Below, one piece after another: positions 17,076-26,613 of a DNA stretch of 64,000 nucleotides. Origin of the DNA: Sphingorhabdus sp. EL138. Lineage in GTDB: Bacteria > Pseudomonadota > Alphaproteobacteria > Sphingomonadales > Sphingomonadaceae. Numbering within the stretch: the stretch's first letter is position 1; each line of letters begins with the position of its first letter. Position numbers and translations under genes: made by a program. The stretch spans positions 1 through 64,000 of the forward strand of contig NZ_CAMCWY010000011.1 of assembly GCF_945882965.1 (NCBI RefSeq). The letters are read 5' to 3'. The notes beneath the pieces were generated by a model. The model saw only the letters and a list, made by a program, of their open reading frames with translations. It made no database searches and was not told the DNA's origin.

Positions 17076-18902
17076 ATGACATTTGTAAATATTCCTCGGC
17101 TTCTCGATGAAGCGCTCACCGCGCGTGGCTATACCACGCTCACCCCTGTTCAGGACGCTGTTATTGCAGAGGAAGCCATAGGGCGCGATTTGGTCGTGTC
17201 GGCACAAACCGGCTCGGGCAAGACCGTGGCCTTTGGTCTCGCTATGGCCCCCCAAATCCTTGATGGCGGGCTGGTTAGCCTCGCACGCGAGCCTGCTGCG
17301 CTCATCATCGCCCCGACCCGCGAGCTTGCCTTGCAGGTGAGTCGCGAATTGATGTGGCTTTATGGAAAAGCCGGTGTGCGTATTGCGACCTGTGTTGGCG
17401 GCATGGACGCTTCGAAAGAACGCCGCACTTTGAACCAAGGCGCGCAGATTGTTGTTGGCACCCCCGGACGACTGCGCGACCATTTGGAGCGCGGCGCGCT
17501 TGACCTGTCGGCTTTGAAAGTCGCGATCTTGGATGAAGCGGACGAAATGCTCGACATGGGCTTTCGTGAAGAGCTTGAGGAAATATTGAACGCTACGCCG
17601 GAAGGCCGGCGGACATTATTGTTCTCGGCCACGATGCCAAAACCTATTGTTTCGCTGGCAAAACGGTATCAGCGCGATGCTCTGCGAATCTCGACCGTTG
17701 GCGAAGACCGCGGCCATGGCGACATCAGCTATCAAGTGGTTACGGTCGCTCCACCGGACATTGAAAATGCAGTGGTCAATTTGCTGCGTTTGCATGAAGC
17801 CGAAACCGCAATCCTTTTTTGCGCGACACGTGAAAATGTCCGCCGCTTGCACGCCAGTCTGACCGAGCGTGGCTTTAACGTCGTTGCCTTGTCGGGCGAG
17901 CATTCGCAGTCCGAGCGGAACCAGGCGCTTCAGGCTTTGCGTGACCAGCGGGCGCGCGTTTGCGTCGCAACCGATGTCGCTGCACGCGGCATCGATTTGC
18001 CGAACCTATCGTTGGTTGTGCATGTGGAGCTGCCACGTGATGCAGAAGGGCTTCAGCATAGGTCTGGACGAACTGGTCGTGCTGGTCGCAAGGGGACCGC
18101 TGTGCTGATCGTGCCATATCAGCGCCGCAAGCGCGTTGAATCCATGCTGCGCGGTGCAAAGATCGAGGCGGATTGGATAAAGGTTCCAACCGCTGCGGAT
18201 ATCCGCGCCAAGGACCATGATCGTCTGCTTGAAACGCTGTTGACCCCAGTTGAGGTTGAGGACGAAGACCGCGCTCTGGGTGCAAAATTACTTGAGACAA
18301 TGTCTGCAGAAGACATCGCGGCTGCTTTGGTGCGTGTGCATCGTGCCAAGATGCCGCAAGCCGAAGATCTGCTGGATGACGGTAGCCGTGAACGACCACG
18401 CGACGACCATCGTGCAGGATTCGACGATTCCGTCTGGTTCAAGCTGAACGTCGGTCGCCGTAACAATGCTGACCCCAAATGGATATTGCCATTGTTGTGC
18501 CGTCGTGGCGGCGTGACCAAGAACGACATTGGTGCAATCCGCATTGCCGCGAATGAAACCCATGTCGGCATTGCGGTGGCTGCTGTGGCCAAGTTCACCA
18601 AAGCCATTGCGCAACGGGGGCATGACGAAGACAATGACGTCGAAATCGTGCAAGCCAATGGCCCACCGCGTGAAGCGGCGCGGGAAAACAAACGTATGAG
18701 CCGCGATGGCGACCGTCCACAGCGTTCGCAACTGGGCGTTAATCCACGCGGCGATGGTCCACCACGCGGCGGTAACTTCCGCAGTGACGGACCACGTAGT
18801 AGCGGACAAAGTCGTGATGGCGCGCGTCCGTTCCGCAAAGATGGTCCACCTCCATCAAAGCATGGTGTAAAGCACAAGGCAAAGGGCAATCGGCCGCGCT
18901 AA
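17076..18902 (+). CDS. DEAD-box ATP-dependent RNA helicase (DeaD/CsdA/DbpA-like)
   Basis: A 608-residue helicase with the Q-motif region, AQTGSGKT (residues 43-50), PTREL, DEAD (153-156), SAT and HRSGRTGRAGRKG motifs. After the two RecA domains comes a DbpA-type RNA-binding domain (about 445-515) and a long basic tail rich in Arg, Gly, Asp and Pro. A role in ribosome assembly or cold RNA remodelling is likely. It is divergent from phaC, with the promoters in the short gap. Confidence 0.93.
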   Translation: MTFVNIPRLLDEALTARGYTTLTPVQDAVIAEEAIGRDLVVSAQTGSGKTVAFGLAMAPQILDGGLVSLAREPAALIIAPTRELALQVSRELMWLYGKAGVRIATCVGGMDASKERRTLNQGAQIVVGTPGRLRDHLERGALDLSALKVAILDEADEMLDMGFREELEEILNATPEGRRTLLFSATMPKPIVSLAKRYQRDALRISTVGEDRGHGDISYQVVTVAPPDIENAVVNLLRLHEAETAILFCATRENVRRLHASLTERGFNVVALSGEHSQSERNQALQALRDQRARVCVATDVAARGIDLPNLSLVVHVELPRDAEGLQHRSGRTGRAGRKGTAVLIVPYQRRKRVESMLRGAKIEADWIKVPTAADIRAKDHDRLLETLLTPVEVEDEDRALGAKLLETMSAEDIAAALVRVHRAKMPQAEDLLDDGSRERPRDDHRAGFDDSVWFKLNVGRRNNADPKWILPLLCRRGGVTKNDIGAIRIAANETHVGIAVAAVAKFTKAIAQRGHDEDNDVEIVQANGPPREAARENKRMSRDGDRPQRSQLGVNPRGDGPPRGGNFRSDGPRSSGQSRDGARPFRKDGPPPSKHGVKHKAKGNRPR

Positions 18903-18990
18903 TGTGTGCGCCAATAGCTTTTTGTGGAAATGCACGAAAACTTCGCGCATGAGGGCGGTTCTGTAATTAACTAACCGGAAACGGGAACCA

Positions 18991-20202
18991 ATGTCCGAAG
19001 AATTCTACCGCATGAAGCGCCTGCCACCTTATGTCATCGCTGAAGTCAACGCGATGCGTGCGGCAGCCCGCGGCGCGGGTGAGGACATTATAGACCTCGG
19101 CATGGGTAATCCCGATTTGCCGCCGCCGCCGCATGTGATCGAAAAACTGTGCGAAGTGGCGCAGAAGCCCGATGCGCATGGCTATTCCGCCTCCAAGGGT
19201 ATTCCAGGGCTTCGTAAAGCACAGGCGAATTATTATGGGCGGCGTTTCGGGGTCGATGTTGATCCCGAACATGAAGTTGTCGTGACAATGGGTTCTAAAG
19301 AAGGCCTGGCAAGTCTAGCCACCGCCATCACCGCGCCGGGCGACGTTGTTCTGGCGCCGAACCCAAGCTACCCCATTCACACCTTTGGGTTCATCATTGC
19401 AGGCGCGACAATCCGTTCGGTGCCAACCACGCCCGACGAAAATTACTTCCGCTCGCTTGAGCGTGCCATGGCCTTCACCGTTCCGCGTCCGTCGATATTG
19501 GTTGTAAACTATCCGTCAAATCCGACCGCTGAGACCGTTGATCTGGCGTTTTACGAACGGCTGGTCGCATGGGCGAAGGAGAACAAGGTCTGGATACTGT
19601 CCGACCTTGCATATTCCGAACTCTATTTTGATGGCAACCCGACACCGTCGATTTTGCAGGTCAAGGGCGGTAAGGATGTTGCGGTGGAATTCACTTCCCT
19701 GTCCAAAACCTATTCCATGGCCGGATGGCGCGTCGGTTTTGCCGTGGGCAACCGCGATCTGATTGCGGCGATGACCCGCGTGAAAAGCTATCTTGATTAT
19801 GGTGCCTTCACACCCATTCAGGCCGCAGCCTGCGCCGCGCTCAATGGCCCGCAGGACATTGTTGAACAAAACCGCCAGCTTTATCACAAACGCCGCGATA
19901 TACTTGTCGAAGCGTTTGGACGGGCCGGGTGGGATATTCCGCCACCTAAGGCGTCGATGTTTGCCTGGGCACCCTTGCCGCCGGCGCTCGCGTATTTGGG
20001 CAGTCTTGAATTTTCCAAGCAGTTGCTCACTGAGGCGAAGGTCGCGGTCGCGCCGGGCGTTGGCTATGGCGAAGATGGCGAAGGTTATGTCCGCATTGCG
20101 ATGGTCGAAAACGAACACCGGTTGCGGCAGGCTGCGCGCAATGTGAAACGCTATTTGCAATCCATGGGTGTTAACACCCCTGCACAGTCCAAGGCGATTT
20201 GA
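18991..20202 (+). CDS. Class I/II aminotransferase, AlaC-like alanine transaminase
   Basis: A 403-residue PLP enzyme with the aspartate-aminotransferase fold. The PLP-binding Lys239 lies in SLSKTYSMAGWRVGF. The N-terminal MKRLPPYVIAEV and IIDLGMGNPD match the AlaC/LL-diaminopimelate aminotransferase-like group, where AlaC makes alanine from pyruvate and glutamate. A GGAAACGGGA stretch precedes the ATG. The thioesterase gene starts just after its stop. Confidence 0.87.
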   Translation: MSEEFYRMKRLPPYVIAEVNAMRAAARGAGEDIIDLGMGNPDLPPPPHVIEKLCEVAQKPDAHGYSASKGIPGLRKAQANYYGRRFGVDVDPEHEVVVTMGSKEGLASLATAITAPGDVVLAPNPSYPIHTFGFIIAGATIRSVPTTPDENYFRSLERAMAFTVPRPSILVVNYPSNPTAETVDLAFYERLVAWAKENKVWILSDLAYSELYFDGNPTPSILQVKGGKDVAVEFTSLSKTYSMAGWRVGFAVGNRDLIAAMTRVKSYLDYGAFTPIQAAACAALNGPQDIVEQNRQLYHKRRDILVEAFGRAGWDIPPPKASMFAWAPLPPALAYLGSLEFSKQLLTEAKVAVAPGVGYGEDGEGYVRIAMVENEHRLRQAARNVKRYLQSMGVNTPAQSKAI

Positions 20203-20203
20203 C

Positions 20204-20668
20204 ATGGCACGTGGCGATTTTGCTTTTCATCATAGCTTGCGCGTGCGCTGGTCGGAAACCGATGCGCAAGGCGTTGTCTTCAACGCCCGCTATCTGGATT
20301 ATGCAGATGTCGCGATCACTGAATATTGGCGCGCGGTGAAGTTTTGGGAATATGCCGATGGTGCACCGATGGAATTTCATGTGAAGAAAGCCACCGTGAC
20401 GTGGTTTGCACCGATCAAGCCCGATGAGATGATTGAAGTGATGGCGCGGACCATCGCAACGGGGCGTACAAGCATGACGCAGATGGTCGAAATTCATGGC
20501 CTCACTGACGATGGTTCGGACGATTTGCGTGCGACGGTGGATATGGTGAGCGTGCATGTGGACCTTGATGTGCATCGCCCTATCCCTTTGCCCGATTGGG
20601 TGAAGGGCGTTTTTATGGCGTTCGACAGCCAATCCGCCAATCCGCCGACGGCGCTTGCTGAATCCTGA
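20204..20668 (+). CDS. Hot-dog acyl-CoA thioesterase (4HBT/YbgC type)
   Basis: A 154-residue single hot-dog domain protein. The motif ETDAQGVVFNARYLDYAD holds the catalytic Asp of 4-hydroxybenzoyl-CoA/YbgC thioesterases. The ATG at 20204 directly follows the aminotransferase stop and is preferred to an upstream Met at 20168 inside that gene. Substrate unknown; general acyl-CoA hydrolysis. Confidence 0.88.
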   Translation: MARGDFAFHHSLRVRWSETDAQGVVFNARYLDYADVAITEYWRAVKFWEYADGAPMEFHVKKATVTWFAPIKPDEMIEVMARTIATGRTSMTQMVEIHGLTDDGSDDLRATVDMVSVHVDLDVHRPIPLPDWVKGVFMAFDSQSANPPTALAES

Positions 20669-20680
20669 GACGCGGCAGCG

Positions 20681-21421
20681 GTGCTACGGAACGTCATAAC
20701 CCATAAGCTAGCAGCGCTGATGCTTGGGCTGTCGCTTTTGGGCGGTTGTACCGAAAGCGCAGGTGGCGGGCAAAGCGCAACTGCACCGGAATTCCCCCGC
20801 CCGGACCGCACGGTATCTGCCATTGGCGATACGGAATTTTCGACCGAAGCCGCGCGTGACGAGGCGGGCGAAGCCGAATATGTAATGGATTGGGCAGGCA
20901 TTCAGTTGGGAACCACCGTCGCCGACATTGGCGCAGGTGAGGGCTATTACACCATCCGCCTTGCCGAGCGCGTTGGCCCCAAAGGCCGTGTCTTGGCGCA
21001 GGATATCAATCGCGGCGCGCTTGATCGTTTGGGCGAGCGCGTGACCCGCGAGCAGCTTGACAATGTGGCGATCAAGGAAGGTGCGGTCGATGATCCCCGC
21101 CTCCCACAGAACAGCTTTGACCGGATATTCATGGTGCATATGTATCATGAAATTGAAGAGCCTTATGCGTTTTTATGGCGGATGCGCCCGGCGCTGGCAA
21201 AGGGCGGGGAAGTCATCGTCGTTGATCGCGACCGGGCGACGGATCGGCACGGCATCCCGCCAAAGCTTTTATTCTGTGAATTTGACGCGGTTGGCTACCG
21301 CCTGACGAGCTTTAGTGAGCAATTGAAGCTTGGCGGCTATATCGCGCGGTTTGAAGTCAGCGGCGCGCGGCCCGAACCATCGGCCATACGAACCTGCGCC
21401 AGCCGCTATCCGCAACCCTGA
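20681..21421 (+). CDS. SAM-dependent methyltransferase-like lipoprotein
   Basis: A 246-residue product from a GTG start. A lipoprotein signal with lipobox LLGGC puts it in the envelope. The body has a class I methyltransferase fold with the SAM loop ADIGAGEGYYTIRLAERVG and a following acidic strand end (AQDIN). Exported SAM-binding domains are unusual because SAM is not thought to be in the periplasm. Related proteins are annotated as predicted methyltransferases of unknown role. It converges on apt with two bases between stops. Confidence 0.78.
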   Translation: MLRNVITHKLAALMLGLSLLGGCTESAGGGQSATAPEFPRPDRTVSAIGDTEFSTEAARDEAGEAEYVMDWAGIQLGTTVADIGAGEGYYTIRLAERVGPKGRVLAQDINRGALDRLGERVTREQLDNVAIKEGAVDDPRLPQNSFDRIFMVHMYHEIEEPYAFLWRMRPALAKGGEVIVVDRDRATDRHGIPPKLLFCEFDAVGYRLTSFSEQLKLGGYIARFEVSGARPEPSAIRTCASRYPQP

Positions 21422-21423
21422 CC

Positions 21424-21960
21424 CTAGTCACCGTCAAAGCCAATGAGGGCGTCAACGCGCATATTTTGCGCCCGCAATTTCTCTGCGCCGCCAAGGTCTG
21501 GCAAATCGACAATGAACAAGGCCTGTTCCACATTCCCGCCGCCTTGCCGGATGAGGTCGACGCCAGCAAGGGCGGTGCCGCCTGTGGCAATCAGATCATC
21601 GACCAGCAGCACTTTTTGGTCCGGCTGGACATGACCGACATGCATTTCGATGCGGTCGGTCCCATATTCCAAGGTATAATCAGTGCCAATTTTGTCACCA
21701 GGCAACTTGCCCGGCTTGCGCAGCATCAATTGCCCAAGGCCAAGGACATAAGCCAGCGCCGACGCCACAATGAAGCCGCGCGCCTCGATACCGGCAACCA
21801 ACTGTGTATCTGGATCGACCAAGGCCGCGATCCGGTCAATGGTCATGCGATATCCACGTGCGTCAAGCAGCAAGCTGGACACGTCCCGGAACATGATCCC
21901 CGGCTTGGGATAATCCGGAATGTTGCGGATCAGTGCCGCGAGGTCTGCGTTATCATTCAT
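21424..21960 (-). CDS. apt: Adenine phosphoribosyltransferase
   Basis: A 178-residue type I phosphoribosyltransferase that salvages adenine to AMP. The PRPP loop VLLVDDLIATGGT and the family strands IEARGFI and FRDVSSLLLD are clear. The start at ATG 21960 (MNDNADL) gives the usual length; in-frame codons up to 22032 are not conserved. It lies downstream of the rplL terminator on the same strand. Confidence 0.94.
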   Translation of the reverse strand: MNDNADLAALIRNIPDYPKPGIMFRDVSSLLLDARGYRMTIDRIAALVDPDTQLVAGIEARGFIVASALAYVLGLGQLMLRKPGKLPGDKIGTDYTLEYGTDRIEMHVGHVQPDQKVLLVDDLIATGGTALAGVDLIRQGGGNVEQALFIVDLPDLGGAEKLRAQNMRVDALIGFDGD

Positions 21961-22030
21961 GCCCCATGACTGCCTGTTGCTGCGCATGATTTCAAGGAAA
22001 TCCGGCGACGTGTTGATGTGCGCCTTTGCC

Positions 22031-22068
22031 ACAAAAAGGGCGGCCCATTTCTAGGCCGCCCATTTTGT
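22031..22068 (-). terminator. Rho-independent terminator after rplL
   Basis: On the minus strand GGGCGGCC and GGCCGCCC form an 8-bp stem around a short loop, followed by TTTTTGT. It lies about 50 bp after the rplL stop and ends the rplJ-rplL transcript before apt; rpoB does not follow. Confidence 0.85.
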
Positions 22069-22115
22069 CTCAAAGGCATGGATACTGAACCAAGTTCAGG
22101 ATGCCGCCCTTGGCG

Positions 22116-22481
22116 TTACTTCAGTTCGACGGTTCCGCCGGCAGCAAGGATCTTCGCCTTGATGTCTTCGGCCTCTGCCTTGTTCACGCCTTCCTTGATC
22201 GCCTTTGGCGCGGACTCAACAAGAGCCTTTGCTTCGGTCAGACCAAGTGCAGTGATTGCGCGGACTTCCTTGATGACTGCAATCTTGTTTCCGCCGTCGC
22301 CGGTCAGGATAACGTCAAATTCAGTCTGCTCTTCAACAGCAGCAGCAGCAGCAGGCGCAGCAACGGCAACAGCAGCAGCGGCGCTAACGCCCCACTTTTC
22401 TTCCAAAGCCTTTGCAAGGTCAGCCGCTTCAAGAACGGTCAAGGTTGAGAGTTGCTCTACGAGCTTTTCAATATCAGCCAT
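22116..22481 (-). CDS. rplL: 50S ribosomal protein L7/L12
   Basis: A 121-residue L7/L12: N-terminal dimerisation helices, an Ala-rich hinge (about residues 35-52) and the C-terminal factor-binding domain with [10 protein letters not shown]. It forms the ribosomal stalk that recruits translation GTPases. It follows rplJ by 74 bp on the same strand and is followed by a terminator rather than rpoB. Confidence 0.98.
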   Translation of the reverse strand: MADIEKLVEQLSTLTVLEAADLAKALEEKWGVSAAAAVAVAAPAAAAAVEEQTEFDVILTGDGGNKIAVIKEVRAITALGLTEAKALVESAPKAIKEGVNKAEAEDIKAKILAAGGTVELK

Positions 22482-22555
22482 TTAAATAACACTCCGATTT
22501 TCTGTCATATCTGTAGGGCTCGTCCAAATGGACGCAGCCGGTTTCATGTAAAAAG

Positions 22556-23071
22556 TTACGCTGCCTTTTGGTCAGCATAGGCACCAAAAACGCGTGCCAA
22601 TTTCGCAGCCGGTGCGGTCGTCAATTGCGCAATCTTCGTTGCCGGTGCTTGTACAAGCCCGATAATCGTCGCGCGCAGTTGATCGAGCGATGGCAATGAA
22701 GCCAGCGCCTTTACACCGTTTACATCAAGGAAAGTGTCACCCATCGCACCGCCGACAATTTCTAATTTGTCATTGGTCTTGGCGAACTCGATCGCAACCT
22801 TTGCAGCAGCGACCGGGTCCGACGATGTGGCGAGCGCCGTAGGTCCGGTTAGCAATTCTGCTAATGCACCATAAGACGTTCCCTCAAGGGCGATTTTGGC
22901 AAGACGGTTCTTGGCAACCTTATAGCTTGCGCCCGCATCACGCATCTTCAAACGAAGGTCGGTCGATTGTGCAACTGTCAACCCGAGGTTACGGGTAACA
23001 ACAACAACCGCCGCTTCATTAAAAGTGGCGTTCAGCGATGCAACTGTTTCGGTCTTTTCAGAACGGTTCAT
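22556..23071 (-). CDS. rplJ: 50S ribosomal protein L10
   Basis: A 171-residue L10, the stalk base that carries L7/L12 dimers on its C-terminal helix. AAGGAG stands six bases before the ATG. A stable hairpin immediately upstream of that ribosome binding site and a leader of about 260 nt point to autoregulation by the L10-L7/L12 complex. Confidence 0.97.
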   Translation of the reverse strand: MNRSEKTETVASLNATFNEAAVVVVTRNLGLTVAQSTDLRLKMRDAGASYKVAKNRLAKIALEGTSYGALAELLTGPTALATSSDPVAAAKVAIEFAKTNDKLEIVGGAMGDTFLDVNGVKALASLPSLDQLRATIIGLVQAPATKIAQLTTAPAAKLARVFGAYADQKAA

Positions 23072-23335
23072 GCATTACTCCTTATTCGGGCTGTCCCGGC
23101 GAACCGGGCAAGCCCAACACGAAAAGCGAAGCACCCGGATGGGCACTAACGCTGACTTGGTCCGTGGGGAAGTTTCATGCCGAACGCACACGACATATTG
23201 TCGGAGCAGTGGCGAAGGATGGCAAAGCCAATCCTGAAATCTCTATCCCCGTCTAGGCTGGGCATTAAGAACGGCAAATTCCGCTCACCAACTGTCTCGG
23301 ACGGTTGCCGGTGAAGCCGTCGCTCCACCGAACAG
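23072..23335 (-). promoter_or_regulatory. Leader of rplJL mRNA (L10 leader candidate)
   Basis: The roughly 260 nt before rplJ hold no convincing gene. The segment at 23281-23303 (minus strand CCGAGACAGTTGGTGAGC) looks like the conserved core of L10 leader RNAs as I remember it. A strong hairpin (GGGCT/AGCCC with CCCGG/CCGGG, 23088-23115) sits directly before the AAGGAG of rplJ. Binding of L10 with L7/L12 would repress translation. The exact borders and promoter are not determined. Confidence 0.5.
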
Positions 23336-23430
23336 GGGTGCAACTAGCAGGGTTGGGCCCAGAGTCAAGGGTTCGCGCCGCTGTATCTTCCCCATCCCAG
23401 TTTCATGCGGAGGATGCGGGAAAAGCACCC

Positions 23431-24351
23431 TCACGCTGCCATCTTCTCGCCGAACCAGGCATCGCGCGCCTTGGCCGCAGCGTCGATCCATGGCTGCCTT
23501 TTGCGTTGCAACGCCGCCAAATGGGCGACCTCATCGTCAAAGGTAAGCGACCGTTCATAATCCATATCGCCAAAAAAGCCGATGGCGGTCACAATTTCGC
23601 CGTCGTGCCCATCGGGCTTGGGGCAATTTGTCCGCCATTCACGCGCGACCTCGTCAAACCACACGCCAAGCCGGTTGGCGGCGACAGCAGGTTCTTCATC
23701 CAAAATGTCTGGCACGGCCCTTTCACTGGCGGAAATCCTACCAAGTTCACACCCAAATGCGGCATTGTGCGCGCCAGAAACTTCGGGCGCGGGACCATCG
23801 TCGCGCGCGGCGCAAAACGAAGCGGCCTGCGCCCCCGTGCCGCCATCTTCGATCAGGTCGAGGAAGCTTTCAAAATCCTGCACGATACATTGTATATGCG
23901 CGTTCCGGCTGCCCCGCACCGCCTGCGCGTCGGCCAAACGATCCAGCCGGTCAAGCAGGCCCTTGCTCAACCGGTTGTCAAACCGCCCGCGCAATGTTGT
24001 GCCATCCTCCTGCTTGGTCGAAATTTCCTCATAGCCGTTCACCGCGCGGTCCATGAGCATGTCCTGCAACGCATAACGCGACACCAAAATTGCTGCGTCC
24101 CAGCCCAAAGCAAAAGCCGCGCCGTCCCGCGCAAGCGCAAATTATACGCCGATCGCGGCGACTTACCCACATGCTTCGCCGCGCGCAGGACGCTGCCGCC
24201 ATAGGCAAGCGCCTCCAAAAAAGCGCGCTGGCACTTGGGGGGTCCACCGATAATCATTGCGGATTTCGGTCATGTCGGGGTCGTGTTCCAGTTCAGTACC
24301 AATCTCACACACGCCGTTGTTCGCTTGTATTTGCAGCCATTCATTATTCAT
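23431..24351 (-). pseudogene. HTH-containing hypothetical gene broken by two opposite frameshifts
   Basis: Reading from ATG 24351 gives a plausible N-terminus (MNNEWLQIQ...EIRNDYRWTP). In frame it then becomes nonsense and stops at 24163. From about 24240 to 24140 the sensible protein (KCQRAFLEALAYGGSVLRAAKHVGKSPRSAY, an HTH-like segment) is in another frame. From about 24140 it returns to the first frame (ARDGAAFALGWDAAIL) and runs to 23431. The first shift falls on a run of six C. Restored length would be about 307 residues. The family is a sphingomonad hypothetical of unknown role. Either decay or two sequencing errors. Confidence 0.7.
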
Positions 24352-24568
24352 GTTCTTTCCTTTATTGGATAGAATATGAAATATAAATCACCATATAGGT
24401 TTTAGGAAAGGGGTTTTTGGTGGATTGGGGTTTGGTGATTTGGGTAGGACAAATGCACTGGCCAGCCTAAAACTTGTGTATCTTTGGATAATTTATCTTA
24501 CTGGACAGGCTTTGCCGCGCTAATTTAATCAGGTCGTTCTAAAGATTCAACGCAAGATAGGAGCAGAT

Positions 24569-24982
24569 ATGCCTGATGTCCGTGAAAATACTATGGCGCT
24601 GATAGAGCGTTATTATGCCGCGTTTAACGCTATGGACATTGACGCTATATTGGCCTGCCTAACAGACGATGTGGCGCATCATATCAATCAGGGTGCGCGC
24701 GAAACCGGCAAGGATGCGTTCCGCGCTTTTCTGGGGCGGATGGACCATGCCTATAGCGAACAGTTGCAGGACATCATTGTCATGACCAGCACGGACGGGA
24801 CCCGCGCCGCAGCCGAATTCATGGTGCATGGCGTGTATAAGTTCGCCGACGAAGGTTTCCCGCCTGCACATGGACAAAGCTATGTTTTGCCGGCGGGCGG
24901 CTTTTTTGATATTACTGAAGGAAAGATTGCGCGCGTGTCGGTCTATTATAATTTAACCGACTGGATCGCGCAGGTTTCATGA
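24569..24982 (+). CDS. SnoaL-like / ketosteroid isomerase-related protein
   Basis: A 137-residue NTF2-fold protein (MALIERYYAAFNAMDIDAILACLTDD and a C-terminal GGFFDITEGKIARVSVYYNL) of the ketosteroid isomerase-related group. Function unknown. GGAG precedes the ATG. Its stop overlaps the next start by 4 bp, and the same holds between the second and third genes, so the three form one translationally coupled unit placed between rplA and rplJ. Confidence 0.85.
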   Translation: MPDVRENTMALIERYYAAFNAMDIDAILACLTDDVAHHINQGARETGKDAFRAFLGRMDHAYSEQLQDIIVMTSTDGTRAAAEFMVHGVYKFADEGFPPAHGQSYVLPAGGFFDITEGKIARVSVYYNLTDWIAQVS

Positions 24983-25569
24983 CGATCCGCGTCCGCAGTT
25001 TGACAGATCCGCACGAGCGCCACGCGGCGATTCCGGCGCTTTCCGATCTGCGGATACGCATTTTTCGGGCTTGGCCTTATCTGTACGACGGCACGGCGGA
25101 TTATGAAGCGGCATATCTTGCGGAGTTTATCCGCGAACCCGGCGCGGTGCTGATCGTTGCGCATGATGGCGATGCGGTGGTCGGTGCGGCAACCGCGTCC
25201 CCAATGGCAGGTCAGAAGCCAGAATTTCAGTTACCCTTGCGGGCCCACGGGATGGATGTCGCGCGGATATTCTATTTCGGGGAGTCGGTTTTGCTCCCCG
25301 ATCATCACGGACAGGGTATCGGCCATCAATTTTTCGACGCGCGTGAGACGGCGGCACGGGCCGCAGGCGCGGTTCAAGCCAGCTTTTGTGCCGTGATCCG
25401 TCGAGAGGATCATCCTATGCGCCCGGATTCGCCCCGCGACCTCTCTCCCTTTTGGCGGGCGCGCGGCTATGCACCAGTGGAGGGATTGACAACTATGCTG
25501 AAATGGCTGGACCTTGGCGATGCGGTCGAAAGCCCGCATCAGATGCAATTTTGGATGCGGGACCTGTGA
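24979..25569 (+). CDS. GNAT-family N-acetyltransferase
   Basis: A 196-residue GNAT protein. The acetyl-CoA-binding region is LLPDHHGQGIGHQFFDARE, following the FYFGESV strand. The acceptor is unknown. Coupled by 4-bp overlaps to the SnoaL-like gene before it and the amidohydrolase after it, which suggests a shared small-molecule pathway. Confidence 0.85.
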   Translation: MTIRVRSLTDPHERHAAIPALSDLRIRIFRAWPYLYDGTADYEAAYLAEFIREPGAVLIVAHDGDAVVGAATASPMAGQKPEFQLPLRAHGMDVARIFYFGESVLLPDHHGQGIGHQFFDARETAARAAGAVQASFCAVIRREDHPMRPDSPRDLSPFWRARGYAPVEGLTTMLKWLDLGDAVESPHQMQFWMRDL

Positions 25570-26471
25570 CCGCGCCCGTTCGCATTGCTGCCGCCCAATA
25601 TCCCATTGGGCAACCAACGAGCTTCGTCGAATGGCAAGGCAAAGTCGCGGCTTGGACGGCCGATGCGTTAGCGCAGCGCGCGCAGCTTTTGGTATATCCC
25701 GAATATGCGGCGATGGAACTGGCTGCGATCGACAAACCAACCGCCAGTGACCTGCACGCGTCCTTGCGCGCGGTGGTGGCGCTGGGGCCGCAGATTGATG
25801 CCCATTATACCGATCTGGCGCGAAAGTTTGGCGTCACAGTGCTTGGCGGAACACGCCCGCATGCTTTGGATGACGGAAGGGTCGTCAACCGGGCAAGCTT
25901 ATATCTACCCAACGGGCAGAGTGGACATCAGGACAAGATCATGATGACACGTTTTGAACGAGAATCCTGGGACATTAAGGGCGGGACAGACTTGCGCGTT
26001 TTCCGCACGCCTTTGGGCATGATGGGCATTTCGACCTGTTATGATGTCGAATTCCCGATGATCGCGCGGACGCAGGCCGCCGCAGGTGCGCGGCTTATCC
26101 TGTGTCCGTCCTGCACCGACAGTATGCAAGGCTATTATCGGGTCCGGATCGGCGCGCAGGCACGGGCATTGGAAAACCAGATTTTCGTGGTGCAAGCGCC
26201 AACGGTCGGCATGGCACCCTGGTCACCTGCGCTCGACGAAAATTATGGCGCAGCGGGTGTTTTCGTTCCCCCAGATGGCGATAGTCCGGATGATGGCGTG
26301 CTGGCCATAGGGGCAGAAGGGCGGGGGGCATGGGTCTATGCCGATCTGGATCTGGCCCGCGTCCAACGATGGCGCAGTGCCGGTGCGGTGCGCCCGTTCG
26401 CGCACTGGCCCGAACAATATCGCCGGGCAAAGGCCGATGATCTGCCTGTGGAAATAGTTCCGCTAGATTGA
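25566..26471 (+). CDS. Carbon-nitrogen hydrolase (nitrilase superfamily)
   Basis: A 301-residue nitrilase-fold amidase. The Glu-Lys-Cys triad is visible: Glu46 in YPEYAAME, Lys124 in QDKIMMTRFE and Cys158 in STCYDVEFP. The start is a GTG inside GTGA, overlapping the GNAT stop by 4 bp; upstream in-frame codons belong to the GNAT gene in another frame. Substrates of this group are amides, often N-acyl or omega-amides. Confidence 0.88.
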   Translation: MTAPVRIAAAQYPIGQPTSFVEWQGKVAAWTADALAQRAQLLVYPEYAAMELAAIDKPTASDLHASLRAVVALGPQIDAHYTDLARKFGVTVLGGTRPHALDDGRVVNRASLYLPNGQSGHQDKIMMTRFERESWDIKGGTDLRVFRTPLGMMGISTCYDVEFPMIARTQAAAGARLILCPSCTDSMQGYYRVRIGAQARALENQIFVVQAPTVGMAPWSPALDENYGAAGVFVPPDGDSPDDGVLAIGAEGRGAWVYADLDLARVQRWRSAGAVRPFAHWPEQYRRAKADDLPVEIVPLD

Positions 26472-26613
26472 ATGGCTTTGATTATTTGCGACTGCGCACT
26501 TTGCTTTTGATCGATGGGCGGGATGGGCCCCAGCCTGCGCTGAGGCGACGCAAGGGTGGGGCATGGAGGTCGCGGCGATAATCGGCGCAGTCGGCGGCGT
26601 GCGTGCCACCTAA

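Noticed and set aside
16989-17483. Upstream in-frame extension of phaC giving a 715-residue protein
   Set aside because: The extra 165 residues have no PHA synthase similarity, are rich in residues typical of antisense frames, and overlap the divergent helicase gene.
23305-24204. 299-codon plus-strand frame in the rplA-rplJ interval
   Set aside because: The minus strand encodes the sensible HTH-type protein, although frameshifted; the plus frame is Arg/Pro-rich shadow sequence and includes the rplJ leader.
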